61,029 bases of DNA from positions 1-61,029 of the forward strand of contig CAJWAI010000004.1 in the NCBI GenBank assembly GCA_913020145.1, given 5' to 3'. A program made the translations under genes and the position numbers. Source of the stretch: an uncultured Gammaproteobacteria bacterium (GTDB taxonomy: Bacteria; Pseudomonadota; Gammaproteobacteria; Magnimaribacterales; TMED112). The first letter of the stretch is position 1. Each line of letters starts with the position of its first letter. Below the pieces are notes generated by a model, which saw nothing but the letters and a program-made list of their open reading frames with translations, made no database searches and was not told the DNA's origin. Shown piece by piece: positions 22,262 through 30,500 of this stretch.

Positions 22262-22912
22262 ATGAGTGAAAGTACGAGAATTCCACCAAGAAGGAAATCA
22301 AAAGGTGATGGACAGTTTATGTTCAGTGCTTTGATATTAGTTCTTGTTGTAGCATCTCTATTAGGAATGTACTTCTATATTGAGGATCAAAAAAATAAGA
22401 GCGGTGAAGCGGTTGAAATAATTGCAGGCAAAGTTCAGAACATAGAAAGTAAATTATCGATTACTAATGAAGACTCTGCACAGAATATGGATACTGTGAC
22501 AGACCAGATATCTTTTTTAGATAAAGAGGTAAGGAAATTATGGGCACATCGTAAGGGATATCTCGAAAATTTTAAGAATCAAGAGAACCAGCTTAATTCT
22601 AATGAAAAGAGCATTAAAAATTTAAGATCTCAGATAACAGGAGTGGATGATAAATTAGGGTCTTTAAATGAAAAGATACAATTAGCAGAAGATCTTCAGC
22701 TCAAAATAACACTCCTTACCAATGAGCTAAATAAGCAGAAAAAAATTTTAGAAGATAATGAAGAAACTTTAGGAGCTATAGATCAATATAGAATACAAAA
22801 TAATCAAAAAATCACCGAAGTACTTAATAGGTTAAATAATCTATCAAGAGAGCTAGAAGATATAGAGTCTGATTTAAATGCATTAAGTCCAACCGGAAGT
22901 AACAATGAATAA
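22262..22912 (+). CDS. Membrane-anchored coiled-coil protein of unknown function
   Basis: I choose ATG 22262 over the TTG two codons upstream. The 216-aa product has a basic N-terminus (RIPPRRKSKGDG), one membrane helix (about 20-43) and a long, probably coiled-coil periplasmic region to the C-terminus, with many heptad-like Leu/Ile and charged residues. I do not recognise a family. The layout, basic tail then anchor then coiled coil, is common to several envelope and division-associated proteins. It overlaps a small membrane protein gene by 8 nt. Confidence 0.75.
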   Translation: MSESTRIPPRRKSKGDGQFMFSALILVLVVASLLGMYFYIEDQKNKSGEAVEIIAGKVQNIESKLSITNEDSAQNMDTVTDQISFLDKEVRKLWAHRKGYLENFKNQENQLNSNEKSIKNLRSQITGVDDKLGSLNEKIQLAEDLQLKITLLTNELNKQKKILEDNEETLGAIDQYRIQNNQKITEVLNRLNNLSRELEDIESDLNALSPTGSNNE

Positions 22913-23117
22913 TATGCTAAACGAAACTTTTTTTAAAATTTTTCTTATAGTTTGTTTAGTGCCCGGGATATTACTAATTGGCAAAGCATTTGTATTGCTT
23001 TCACCAATTATTTTCTGGGTTTTAAGTTATATGGCATATAAGAAAGAGAATCAGAACGAAGCAATAATGTGGATTATTTTTGCTATTTTGGGTTTAATCC
23101 TAGCCTTTGTCATATAG
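22905..23117 (+). CDS. Small membrane protein, unknown
   Basis: This 70-aa protein is mostly hydrophobic, with two to three short membrane segments separated by a KKENQNEA turn near residues 46-53. It overlaps the preceding coiled-coil gene by 8 nt and has a GGAAG ribosome-binding site inside that gene, so the two are probably co-expressed. It ends 15 nt before tRNA-Leu. No family is recognised. Confidence 0.65.
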   Translation: MNNMLNETFFKIFLIVCLVPGILLIGKAFVLLSPIIFWVLSYMAYKKENQNEAIMWIIFAILGLILAFVI

Positions 23118-23132
23118 AATATGCAATCTACC

Positions 23133-23217
23133 GGGGATGTGGTGGAACTGGCAGACACGCTGGATTTAGGTTCCAGTGCCGAAAGGCGTGGGGGTTCGAC
23201 TCCCTCCATCCCTACCA
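23133..23217 (+). tRNA. tRNA-Leu (anticodon UAG)
   Basis: The 85-nt gene folds with acceptor GGGGATG against CATCCCT (one G-U pair), a long variable arm typical of class II tRNAs (GTGCCGAAAGGCGT region), T-loop GTTCGAC and an encoded CCA at 23215-23217. The anticodon TAG is at 23167-23169 within a CTGGATTTAGGTTCCAG stem-loop like E. coli tRNA-Leu(UAG). No integrase or attachment-site duplication is seen beside it. Confidence 0.96.
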
Positions 23218-23256
23218 ACTTAAAAAAAATAACTCAAGAAAAGTTAAAATAAAAAT

Positions 23257-23400
23257 ATGAAAGATGAAGACTTAATGAAATTGAGTGAGCATTTTTTTGA
23301 AAAGTGTCCTACAGAAGCAAGGAATTTTTTTCACCAAATACTTGCCAAACTGGATGAAATTGAAAAAAAGCTTGAGGATTTGGAATCAAGAGGAACTTGA
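23257..23400 (+). CDS. 47-aa charged protein, unknown
   Basis: A short reading frame encodes 47 residues with an amphipathic, Lys/Glu-rich C-terminal helix (KLDEIEKKLEDLES) that could form a small coiled coil. It lies between tRNA-Leu and a DUF4345-like gene in the same direction. Its stop codon is inside a perfect 10-bp inverted repeat. There is no strong ribosome-binding site and no recognised family. The codon pattern looks coding, but the call is uncertain. Confidence 0.5.
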   Translation: MKDEDLMKLSEHFFEKCPTEARNFFHQILAKLDEIEKKLEDLESRGT

Positions 23401-23405
23401 TTCCA
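23381..23405 (+). terminator. Strong hairpin overlapping the stop of the 47-aa gene
   Basis: A perfect 10-bp inverted repeat, TGGAATCAAG then loop AGGAA then CTTGATTCCA, spans the TGA stop at 23398-23400. It is among the strongest hairpins I noticed in the gaps between genes. A U-tract does not follow, so a standard intrinsic terminator is not proven. RNA end protection after upstream transcription is an alternative. Confidence 0.45.
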
Positions 23406-23450
23406 GCAATCAATTTGACTGCATTTTAAATATTTAAGAGGATAAGACTT

Positions 23451-23816
23451 ATGGATAGGTTTTTGAACATACTTACATACGCAATAGGCTTTCTTTTTTT
23501 ATTTAATGGACTTATGTGGCTTATTAGCCCAGTAAATATTGCATCAAGTTTGGGTATGCCACTATTAACAGGCCATGGCCTGAGTACACAAATTGGCGAC
23601 TTAGCTAGCTTTTTTTTGGTCGTTGGTATTTTTTCTTTGATTGGCGCTTATACAAAAAAACCGTATTGGTTATATACACCAGCAGCTTTAGTTGGTTTTG
23701 CAGCTCTATCACGAATAATTGCATACTTTGCTCATGGTGCTGCTTTATCAACTGATAAGATATTGGTCGAAGTAGTTGTTATGAGTATTTTATTATTCAT
23801 TGCGAAGAAAAATTAG
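23451..23816 (+). CDS. DUF4345-like small membrane protein
   Basis: The 121-aa protein has four predicted membrane helices and starts with a pattern shared with the DUF4345 protein at 31697-32083: a first helix, then a P-x-x-x-x-S-L-G-like loop (INPV/SPVN type), then an Asp/Gly pair before helix 2 (IGDLASFFLVVG). It follows an AGAGGAT ribosome-binding site. DUF4345 proteins have no known function. It is convergent with the DUF2805 gene, with only a 7-bp gap. Confidence 0.7.
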   Translation: MDRFLNILTYAIGFLFLFNGLMWLISPVNIASSLGMPLLTGHGLSTQIGDLASFFLVVGIFSLIGAYTKKPYWLYTPAALVGFAALSRIIAYFAHGAALSTDKILVEVVVMSILLFIAKKN

Positions 23817-23823
23817 CTTAGAG

Positions 23824-24084
23824 TCATTTGGGCTTGATCTTATTATTATCATAGGATTGATGCCGACCAACTTTAAAGTTTCTTAAGGATGCATGCTTTG
23901 TTTTTCTGCCTCGCACTCTTTTCTTCCATACTAAAAATGACCCTGAATTCAATTCTTTTTCCATAATTTTTCTAACTTGCGATTGATTTAAATCAAATTC
24001 TTTTTTAATGGCTTCAAAGGGTGTTCTGTCCTCCCATGCCATTTCTATTATTCTTGATAGATCTTCTTTACTAAACTTAATCAT
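23824..24084 (-). CDS. TIGR03643/DUF2805 family protein
   Basis: The 86-aa protein matches the small TIGR03643 (DUF2805) family: an IIEMAWEDRTPFEAI helix, a second helix with Q-V-R-K-I-M, then SFLVWKKRVRGRKTKH. The first half has a helix-turn-helix look, so nucleic acid binding is plausible, but the function is not established. It is divergent from an oxidoreductase gene across 39 AT-rich bases. Confidence 0.85.
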   Translation of the reverse strand: MIKFSKEDLSRIIEMAWEDRTPFEAIKKEFDLNQSQVRKIMEKELNSGSFLVWKKRVRGRKTKHASLRNFKVGRHQSYDNNKIKPK

Positions 24085-24123
24085 ATAATTGAAAAAAACT
24101 ATTATCCTTATATATATAACTAT

Positions 24124-24765
24124 ATGAAGTTCGTTGTAGCAGGTTCAACAGGTCTTATTGGAAAAAGTTTAGTAAATCATATTTCCACAAATAATGAAGT
24201 GATCGCTTTAACTAGAAGAAATTTCAGTTTCCCTAAAAATATTCAGCAGATTTTAGTAGATTTTGATAATCATTATGATATTCCTAATGCAGATCATTTA
24301 TTCATATGTCTTGGCTTTCCAGTCAAACTTGCTGACCTTTTCATAATGCAGAAAGAAGTAAAAAAACAGTTTTATAAAGTTGATTATGAATATGTTTGCA
24401 ATCTAGCAATCAAAGCAGAAAAAGCAGGCATCAAAAATGTTTCTGTAGTTTCAGCTGTTGGCGCAAATGAAAGCTCCTTTAATTATTATTTAAAGATAAA
24501 GGGCTTAATGGAAGAACAACTAAAAAATCTAAATTTTCAAACACTAAATATAATTCAACCTAGTCATTTATTAGGTGAGAGAGAAAAACCAAATGGATTG
24601 GACGTAAAAATATTTGAAGCCATGACTAATATCACAGGAAATTTATTATTAGGCCCATTAGCAAAATTCAAAAATGTTAACGCCATTGAAATTGCAAAAT
24701 TAATGTATGAAAAAGCATTAAATAGCAGGAAAGGCATAAACTATTTTACTAGAATGGACATATGA
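24124..24765 (+). CDS. NAD(P)-binding Rossmann protein (YbjT/HTATIP2-like)
   Basis: The 213-aa protein starts with the nucleotide-binding motif AGSTGLIG (6-13) and contains VSVVSAVGAN and a YLKIKGLMEEQLKNL helix with the Y-x3-K pair of extended SDR proteins, then LNIIQPSHLLGER. This is the pattern of atypical SDRs of the HTATIP2/YwnB type, which bind NADPH; substrates are mostly unknown. It overlaps the haloalkane dehalogenase gene by 4 nt. Confidence 0.8.
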   Translation: MKFVVAGSTGLIGKSLVNHISTNNEVIALTRRNFSFPKNIQQILVDFDNHYDIPNADHLFICLGFPVKLADLFIMQKEVKKQFYKVDYEYVCNLAIKAEKAGIKNVSVVSAVGANESSFNYYLKIKGLMEEQLKNLNFQTLNIIQPSHLLGEREKPNGLDVKIFEAMTNITGNLLLGPLAKFKNVNAIEIAKLMYEKALNSRKGINYFTRMDI

Positions 24766-25649
24766 AAATTTTAAGAACTCCAGAGTCAAGATTTGAAAAT
24801 CTTAAAGATTATAATTTTGAACCACACTATTTTGATGTGCAGTATGAAAGTGAAGCACTAAGAATGCATTATGTCGATGAAAACCCTTCATCGGATGAAG
24901 TGGTTTTACTTCTACATGGAGAGCCAAGCTGGTCTTATCTTTATAGGCATATTATTCCAATTCTTGCTCAAGCAGGTAAAAGAGTCATAGCACCGGATTT
25001 AATTGGCTTTGGTAAGTCAGATAAACTAGCAGAGAGATCCGATTATTCGTATGCCAATCATATTAATTGGACAACTCAATTAGTAGAGCATCTAAACTTA
25101 TCCAATATGATTCTATTTGCTCAAGATTGGGGTGGCCTTATAGGTTTACGGATATTGACTGCCAATCCAGAAAAATTTTCTGGTTTAGTAGTTTCAAATT
25201 CAGGATTACCAGTTGGAATTGGGGCAACAGAAGGGTTCAATCAATGGCTTAATTTTAGTCAAACTGTGGAAGATTTTGATTCAGGAAAAATTGTCTACCA
25301 AGGTAGCATGAAAAAACTTGATGAAGCAGAGATAGCTGCTTACAACGCACCATTTCCAGATGAATCTTTTAAGGCTGGACCAAGAGTATTTCCTACTCTA
25401 GTGCCTATAACTAATGAACACCCTCAAGTTCAAGAAAATATTGAAGCTTGGGAGGTTCTAAAAAATTTTGATAAACCAACTATCGCAATTTTTGGAGAAT
25501 ATGACTTCTCATTTAGAGAACAAGATAAATATATTATTGAAAAAATTGCTGGTGCTAAAGGAATGAATCATCGAAGAATTGAAGCAGGGCATTTTTCTCA
25601 AGAAAATCAACCAGAATTAATAGCTGAAACAATACTGTCTATCGATTAA
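24762..25649 (+). CDS. Haloalkane dehalogenase (subfamily I-like)
   Basis: This 295-aa alpha/beta hydrolase has the haloalkane dehalogenase oxyanion motif HGEPSW (52-57) and the nucleophile elbow QDWGG with D122 followed by the halide-binding W123, closely matching DhlA-type enzymes (D124, W125). The acid is likely the Asp in FGEYDFSF and the base is the His in AGHFSQE. Such enzymes hydrolyse carbon-halogen bonds to alcohols. It is cytoplasmic and coupled to the upstream Rossmann protein. Its 3' end shares 4 nt with the convergent thiol-isomerase-like gene. Epoxide hydrolase-like activity is a less likely alternative. Confidence 0.85.
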   Translation: MKILRTPESRFENLKDYNFEPHYFDVQYESEALRMHYVDENPSSDEVVLLLHGEPSWSYLYRHIIPILAQAGKRVIAPDLIGFGKSDKLAERSDYSYANHINWTTQLVEHLNLSNMILFAQDWGGLIGLRILTANPEKFSGLVVSNSGLPVGIGATEGFNQWLNFSQTVEDFDSGKIVYQGSMKKLDEAEIAAYNAPFPDESFKAGPRVFPTLVPITNEHPQVQENIEAWEVLKNFDKPTIAIFGEYDFSFREQDKYIIEKIAGAKGMNHRRIEAGHFSQENQPELIAETILSID

Positions 25650-26239
25650 AGATAATCAGGCATTTCTCTTAAGGCTTCTTTACCCCAAAACATCTGTTTA
25701 CCAATAAAGAAAGTAGGAACACCAAAAGCACCCATAACGACAGCTTCTTCTGTGTTTTTGATAAGTTTTTGTTTAATTGCATCATCAGAAGTCTTTTGGA
25801 TGATATCTGAACCATCTAAACCATTTTTATTTAGGTAATCAATCAATATATTTTTATCACCTAAATTGATCTGCTCTTCCCACATACCTTTTGCCATAAT
25901 ATCGATATAGTTCATCAGAATTCCTCTTTCTTCCGCTACAAGTGCACCTCGTTGCATGGTTAAGGTGTTTATTGGAAAATGAGGATTCATTTGAAAACTT
26001 TCAATTTTATGAAATTCCACGAATCGCTCTATTTCTTTACCAAAGTAAGAATTTTTATTTGGTATTTCTGCATAGGCAATCATAGGAGGCGTATTATTGC
26101 TTAATTTATGAATGCCACCAAGCAAGCAAATGAAGTAATCAAATTTTACTGAATATTTTGCTTCAAAATCAGGAATAACTTTATGACATAAATAGCCGTT
26201 AGGGCTAGCAATATCGTAGACAAATTTTATTTTCACCAT
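25646..26239 (-). CDS. 2-hydroxychromene-2-carboxylate isomerase/DsbA-like protein
   Basis: The 197-aa protein has the kappa-class GST/HCCA isomerase layout: an N-terminal thioredoxin strand with the catalytic-type Ser (S12 in IASPNGYL), a helical insert, and the C-terminal FGVPTFFIGKQMFWGKEAL segment that is diagnostic of the family. There is no CxxC. Family members act in naphthalene breakdown or are glutathione-dependent enzymes of unknown substrate. Its start sits next to a 23-bp palindrome. Confidence 0.85.
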   Translation of the reverse strand: MVKIKFVYDIASPNGYLCHKVIPDFEAKYSVKFDYFICLLGGIHKLSNNTPPMIAYAEIPNKNSYFGKEIERFVEFHKIESFQMNPHFPINTLTMQRGALVAEERGILMNYIDIMAKGMWEEQINLGDKNILIDYLNKNGLDGSDIIQKTSDDAIKQKLIKNTEEAVVMGAFGVPTFFIGKQMFWGKEALREMPDYL

Positions 26240-26240
26240 T

Positions 26241-26263
26241 TTATATTAACTAGATTAATATAA
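26241..26263. promoter_or_regulatory. AT-rich palindrome between divergent genes
   Basis: A perfect 9-bp inverted repeat (TTATATTAA, loop CTAGA, TTAATATAA) lies 2 nt upstream of the HCCA isomerase start codon and 33 nt upstream of the SDR start. Its position in a divergent promoter region suggests an operator. The regulator is not identifiable here. Confidence 0.4.
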
Positions 26264-26295
26264 TCTTAGACATAATTTTAATTTTTGGAATAGTT

Positions 26296-27015
26296 TTGAA
26301 AGGATCAGTAATTATTATCGGTACAGGGCCAGGTTTAGGCTCTAGCCTAGCTAGAAAGTTTGCAAAAGAGGGTCATCATGTTTTTGTTGTCAGAAGAGAA
26401 AGACATTCTGAAGAATTAAATTCACTTTGCGATGGAATAAAAGAATCTGGAGGTTCTGCAACAGCAATTCCTTCTGATGCAAGAGAAGAAGAACAGGTCA
26501 TAAGTTTATTTTCTAAAGTAGCAAAATCTGGTCCCATTGATTGCGTTATTTTTAATATTGGAGCTAATGTATTTTTCCCCATTGAAGAAACCACCTCTAG
26601 AGTCTTTAGAAAAATTTGGGAGATGGGTACATTTGCAGGATTTTTAGTTGGAAGAGAGGCTGCAAAACATATGAAAGATAAAGGAACAATAATATTTACT
26701 GGAGCAACAGCATCAATGAGAGGAGGATCAGGATTCGCCGCATTTTCTTCAGCTAAATTTGGTCTAAGAGCTGTGGCACAATCTCTTGCAAGAGAATTAG
26801 GTCCGAAGGGTATTCATGTTGCCCATACTGTTATTGATGGAGCCATTGATCATCCATGGATCAAAGAAAATTTTCCAGATTTATATAAGCTTAAAGAGGT
26901 TGATGGCATATTAAACCCTGATGATATTGCTGAAGCATATTACAATTTACACTTACAGGAAAAAACTGCATGGACTCATGAATTAGACTTGAGACCATAT
27001 ATGGAAAAATTTTAA
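26296..27015 (+). CDS. SDR-family protein with Phe in place of the catalytic Tyr
   Basis: The 239-aa short-chain dehydrogenase-like protein starts at TTG 26296. It has the cofactor motif GTGPGLG (9-15), FNIGAN in place of NNAG, and the Ser of GATAS (S140). Where the family has Y-x3-K it reads F150-S-S-A-K154, so the catalytic tyrosine is missing. I believe this FAAF...AK variant recurs in a recognisable SDR subgroup, so it is probably not a decayed gene. It is followed by the MazG-like gene after 9 nt. Confidence 0.85.
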   Translation: MKGSVIIIGTGPGLGSSLARKFAKEGHHVFVVRRERHSEELNSLCDGIKESGGSATAIPSDAREEEQVISLFSKVAKSGPIDCVIFNIGANVFFPIEETTSRVFRKIWEMGTFAGFLVGREAAKHMKDKGTIIFTGATASMRGGSGFAAFSSAKFGLRAVAQSLARELGPKGIHVAHTVIDGAIDHPWIKENFPDLYKLKEVDGILNPDDIAEAYYNLHLQEKTAWTHELDLRPYMEKF

Positions 27016-27024
27016 GGAAATTAT

Positions 27025-27441
27025 ATGAGTAAAGAAGTAAAAGAATTCTTTTCAACTTATAGTGACTTTGTTACTAAAGTTACAAGTGAACCAAGCTTAG
27101 ATTTAGAAGCTTTAAGAGAAAGCTTGAAAGATATTGAAAAAAATTCACCAGTAAAATCAGCAAGATTGCTAACAGCAGCCCTTGGCTTAGGAAGTGAATC
27201 AGGTGAATTCGTTGAAATAGTTAAAAAAATGTTTCTGCAAGGAAAGCCACCTTCTGAAGAAAACATATTTCATATGAAAAGAGAGTTAGGTGACATTATG
27301 TGGTATTGGGTAACAGCTTGTGCAGCACTCGACTTAGATCCTTATGAAGTTATTAGTGAAAATCAGAAAAAACTAGAAGCAAGATACGGCGAAAAATTTG
27401 AAATAGATAGAAGTGAAGTAAGAAAAGAGGGAGATCTCTAG
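27025..27441 (+). CDS. MazG-like nucleotide pyrophosphohydrolase
   Basis: The 138-aa protein matches the MazG-like all-alpha NTP pyrophosphatase fold, with the metal-binding E-x2-E (ESGEFVE) and, one helix later, the E-x2-D of RELGDIMWYW, then the KKLEARYGEKF end typical of single-domain MazG-like proteins. These hydrolyse non-canonical NTPs. An AAGGAAA ribosome-binding site precedes the ATG. Two small hairpins follow the stop. Confidence 0.87.
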   Translation: MSKEVKEFFSTYSDFVTKVTSEPSLDLEALRESLKDIEKNSPVKSARLLTAALGLGSESGEFVEIVKKMFLQGKPPSEENIFHMKRELGDIMWYWVTACAALDLDPYEVISENQKKLEARYGEKFEIDRSEVRKEGDL

Positions 27442-27466
27442 TTTCGCTAGAATCTCAGCAGAGATT
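27437..27466 (+). terminator. Two adjacent small hairpins after the MazG-like gene
   Basis: TCTAG-TTTCG-CTAGA (27437-27451), which includes the TAG stop at 27439-27441, overlaps by one base with AATCTC-AGCA-GAGATT (27451-27466). Both are perfect short stems. There is no clean U-run, so termination is only likely, not shown. The 69-bp gap before the next gene otherwise holds only AT-rich sequence. Confidence 0.35.
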
Positions 27467-27510
27467 ACTAAGAAAGTTTATAATTAAGTTGCTTAAAATA
27501 AATTTTTCCT

Positions 27511-30500
27511 ATGGTGGATAAATTGTTGCAAAAAAAAATCTCTTTGAGTGATAAGTACACTTCAAGAGAAGGAAAAATCTTTCTTACTGGAATTCAAGCT
27601 CTAGTAAGACTTCCACTTATCCAAAAAGAACTAGACGAAAGTAATCACTTAAATACTGGTGGTTTTATATCTGGATACAAAGGTTCGCCTCTAGGAGGGT
27701 ATGACCTAGAGCTAGAAAGGGCGAAAGCACATCTTAAAGATAAGTCCATTTACCATCAACCAGGCCTCAATGAAGAATTAGGAGCAACTGCTGTTTGGGG
27801 CTCTCAGCAAGGAGAATTCAAAGATAGAGGAAACAAAGATGGAGTCTTTGGTATTTGGTATGGAAAAGGTCCGGGAGTTGACAGGACCATGGATGTATTT
27901 AAGCATGCCAATGCTGCAGGCTCATCAAAATATGGTGGAGTATTAGCTATTGCAGGCGATGATCATGCTGCTAAATCATCAACATTACCACATCAATCAG
28001 ACCATAATTTCATAAGTGCGTTCATGCCTTACTTGTATCCTTCTGGAGTAGAAGAAATAGTTAGATATGGTCTGCTTGGTTTTGCAATGAGTAGATATAG
28101 TGGATGTTGGACTGGGTTTAAAATTGTTTCTGATGTAGCTGATTCTGGGACAAGGTATGACACAGCTATAGAAAAATTACCGATAATTATTCCAAGTGAA
28201 GAGTTTCTTGGCGAGTACAAAGATTTAGAAAGAAATATTTTGTTTGAAGATACTCCCAGAGATCAAGACTATCGACTACAAAGAGCAAAAGGTTTTGCAG
28301 CCCAAGAGTTTGTTAGAGCTAATAATATTGATCAATCAATATGGAAAGATAACACCTCAAAATTAGGAATAATAACGGCAGGAAAATCTTATAACGATGT
28401 AAGAGAAGCACTAAAGTGGCTAAAAATTGATGAAGCAAAAGCTAAAGAATTAGGGCTATGCATTTATAAGGTTGGAATGCCATGGCCTTTAGAGCCACAT
28501 GGAGTCAGAGAGTTTTGTGAAGGATTAGATACTGTCCTAGTAGTGGAGGAAAAAAGAGAACTTATAGAACATCAGGTAAAGTGGCAACTTTATAATTGGA
28601 AAGATACGGTCCGACCAATAGTCATAGGGAAGCAAGATGAATATGGAGGGTGGCTATTGCCGGCTGAGAATGACCTTCCGTTACAAACAATAGTAGAAGC
28701 CATATCAACAAGATTACATAAAATATCTGGAGATCCAGACTTAGTTAAACAATTAGAATGGTTTAAGAAAAGAAATGAACAACAAAAAGATTTAGAAGCA
28801 CCTATCCAGAGGAAGCCTTTTTTCTGCTCCGGTTGTCCACATAACTCATCATTAAAATTACCAGAAGGAAAACGAGCATTAGGCGGTATAGGTTGTCACT
28901 ATATGGCTGTTGATTCTGTAGAAGGAACTGAATTCTTTACACAGATGGGTGGTGAAGGCACGCCTTGGATTGGGATTTCTCCATTCTCAAAAGAGAAACA
29001 TATATTTGCTAATTTAGGTGATGGCACTTATAAGCATTCTGGTATTCTTGCTATTCGTGCTGCTCTAGATGCAGATGTAAATATTACATACAAAATACTA
29101 TATAACGATGCAGTAGCTATGACTGGAGGCCAAGAAATCGGAGGTAATTGGGATGTTGAAGGAATAGTTAAACAAGTTTTAGCAGAAGGCGTTAAAAAAG
29201 TTTCGATCCTGTCAGAAGAACCAAAAAAATATAAGCATCTTAGGTCCAAAGAAGTTAAAAGCTTACATAAAGACTCTATTGTTTCTGAGCAAGAGAAATT
29301 AAGCGAACATGAAGGTGTAAGTGTATTAATTTTTGATCAGACTTGTGCAGCTGAAAAAAGAAGAAGAAGAAAAAGGGGGCTGATGAATGATCCTGCTAAA
29401 AAAGTTCTCATCAATGATGAGGTATGTGAAGGTTGTGGAGATTGCTCCATACAATCTAGTTGTGTCTCTATTGAACCATTAGAAACACCCCTCGGAAGAA
29501 AAAGAAAGATTAATCAATCGAGTTGTAATAAAGATTACACTTGCATGAAGGGTTTCTGCCCTTCCTTCATAACAGTAGATGCTCAGTTAAAATCTAAATC
29601 TGCTTTTCAAGATATTGGCGATTTACCAGATCCAGTTATTAAGTCAACAGATAGAGTTTCCAATATAATGCTTACCGGTATCGGAGGAACTGGAGTATTA
29701 ACCATATCGGCTATTCTTGCCTATGCGGCTCATTATGAAGACAAAGATGCATCTATATTAGATATGACAGGACTTGCACAGAAAGGAGGCGCAGTTTGGT
29801 CTCATATTAAAATCTATGAGAAGGGTATCAAGCCATTTAGTCAAAAAATTTCACCAGGGTCAGCAAATGTTCTTTTAGCTTGTGATGCTGTAGTTGGCAC
29901 TAAACCAGAAATACAAGAAGTAGTTTCAACTGAAAAAACCTTTGCCGTCATAAATAGCAATACAATGCCGGTCGCTGATTTTGTTACTAATAGAGAATTA
30001 AATTTTAGGAGTAATGAGGTTCTTGATCTCATAGAGAAAACCACTAAAGAAATTGTTTCTTCTCTACCTGCAATAAGAATTTCAGAAGTTTTATCTGGTG
30101 ATGCCATAGGCACAAATATCCTTATGCTGGGTTCAGCTTTTCAGAATGGTTTAATACCACTGAGAGAAGAAAATATAATTAAAGCAATCACCCTTAATGG
30201 TGTTGGTATTGAAAGAAATATATACAACTTCAATCTTGGTAGGCTATATAGTATTAACCCGGAGCATGAGATATTTACATTTTTAACCAAAGACAAATTA
30301 AAGGAATTAAATTCTGTAGAGTTATATGAAGACAGACTTAAACGTATTGAAAAGTATGACAAAAGAATTGTTACTGATTTCGAGAAGAGTAAATTATTAA
30401 TTGACGATATTCTGTCTAGTGAAGTAGATACAGAAAGATTAAGTAAAGATGCGTTAAAAGAACTATATCGAGTATTTGCAATAAAAGATGAGTATGAAGT

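Noticed and set aside
23133..23217. Genomic island insertion at tRNA-Leu
   Set aside because: No integrase, direct repeat of the tRNA 3' end or foreign-looking genes are present nearby.
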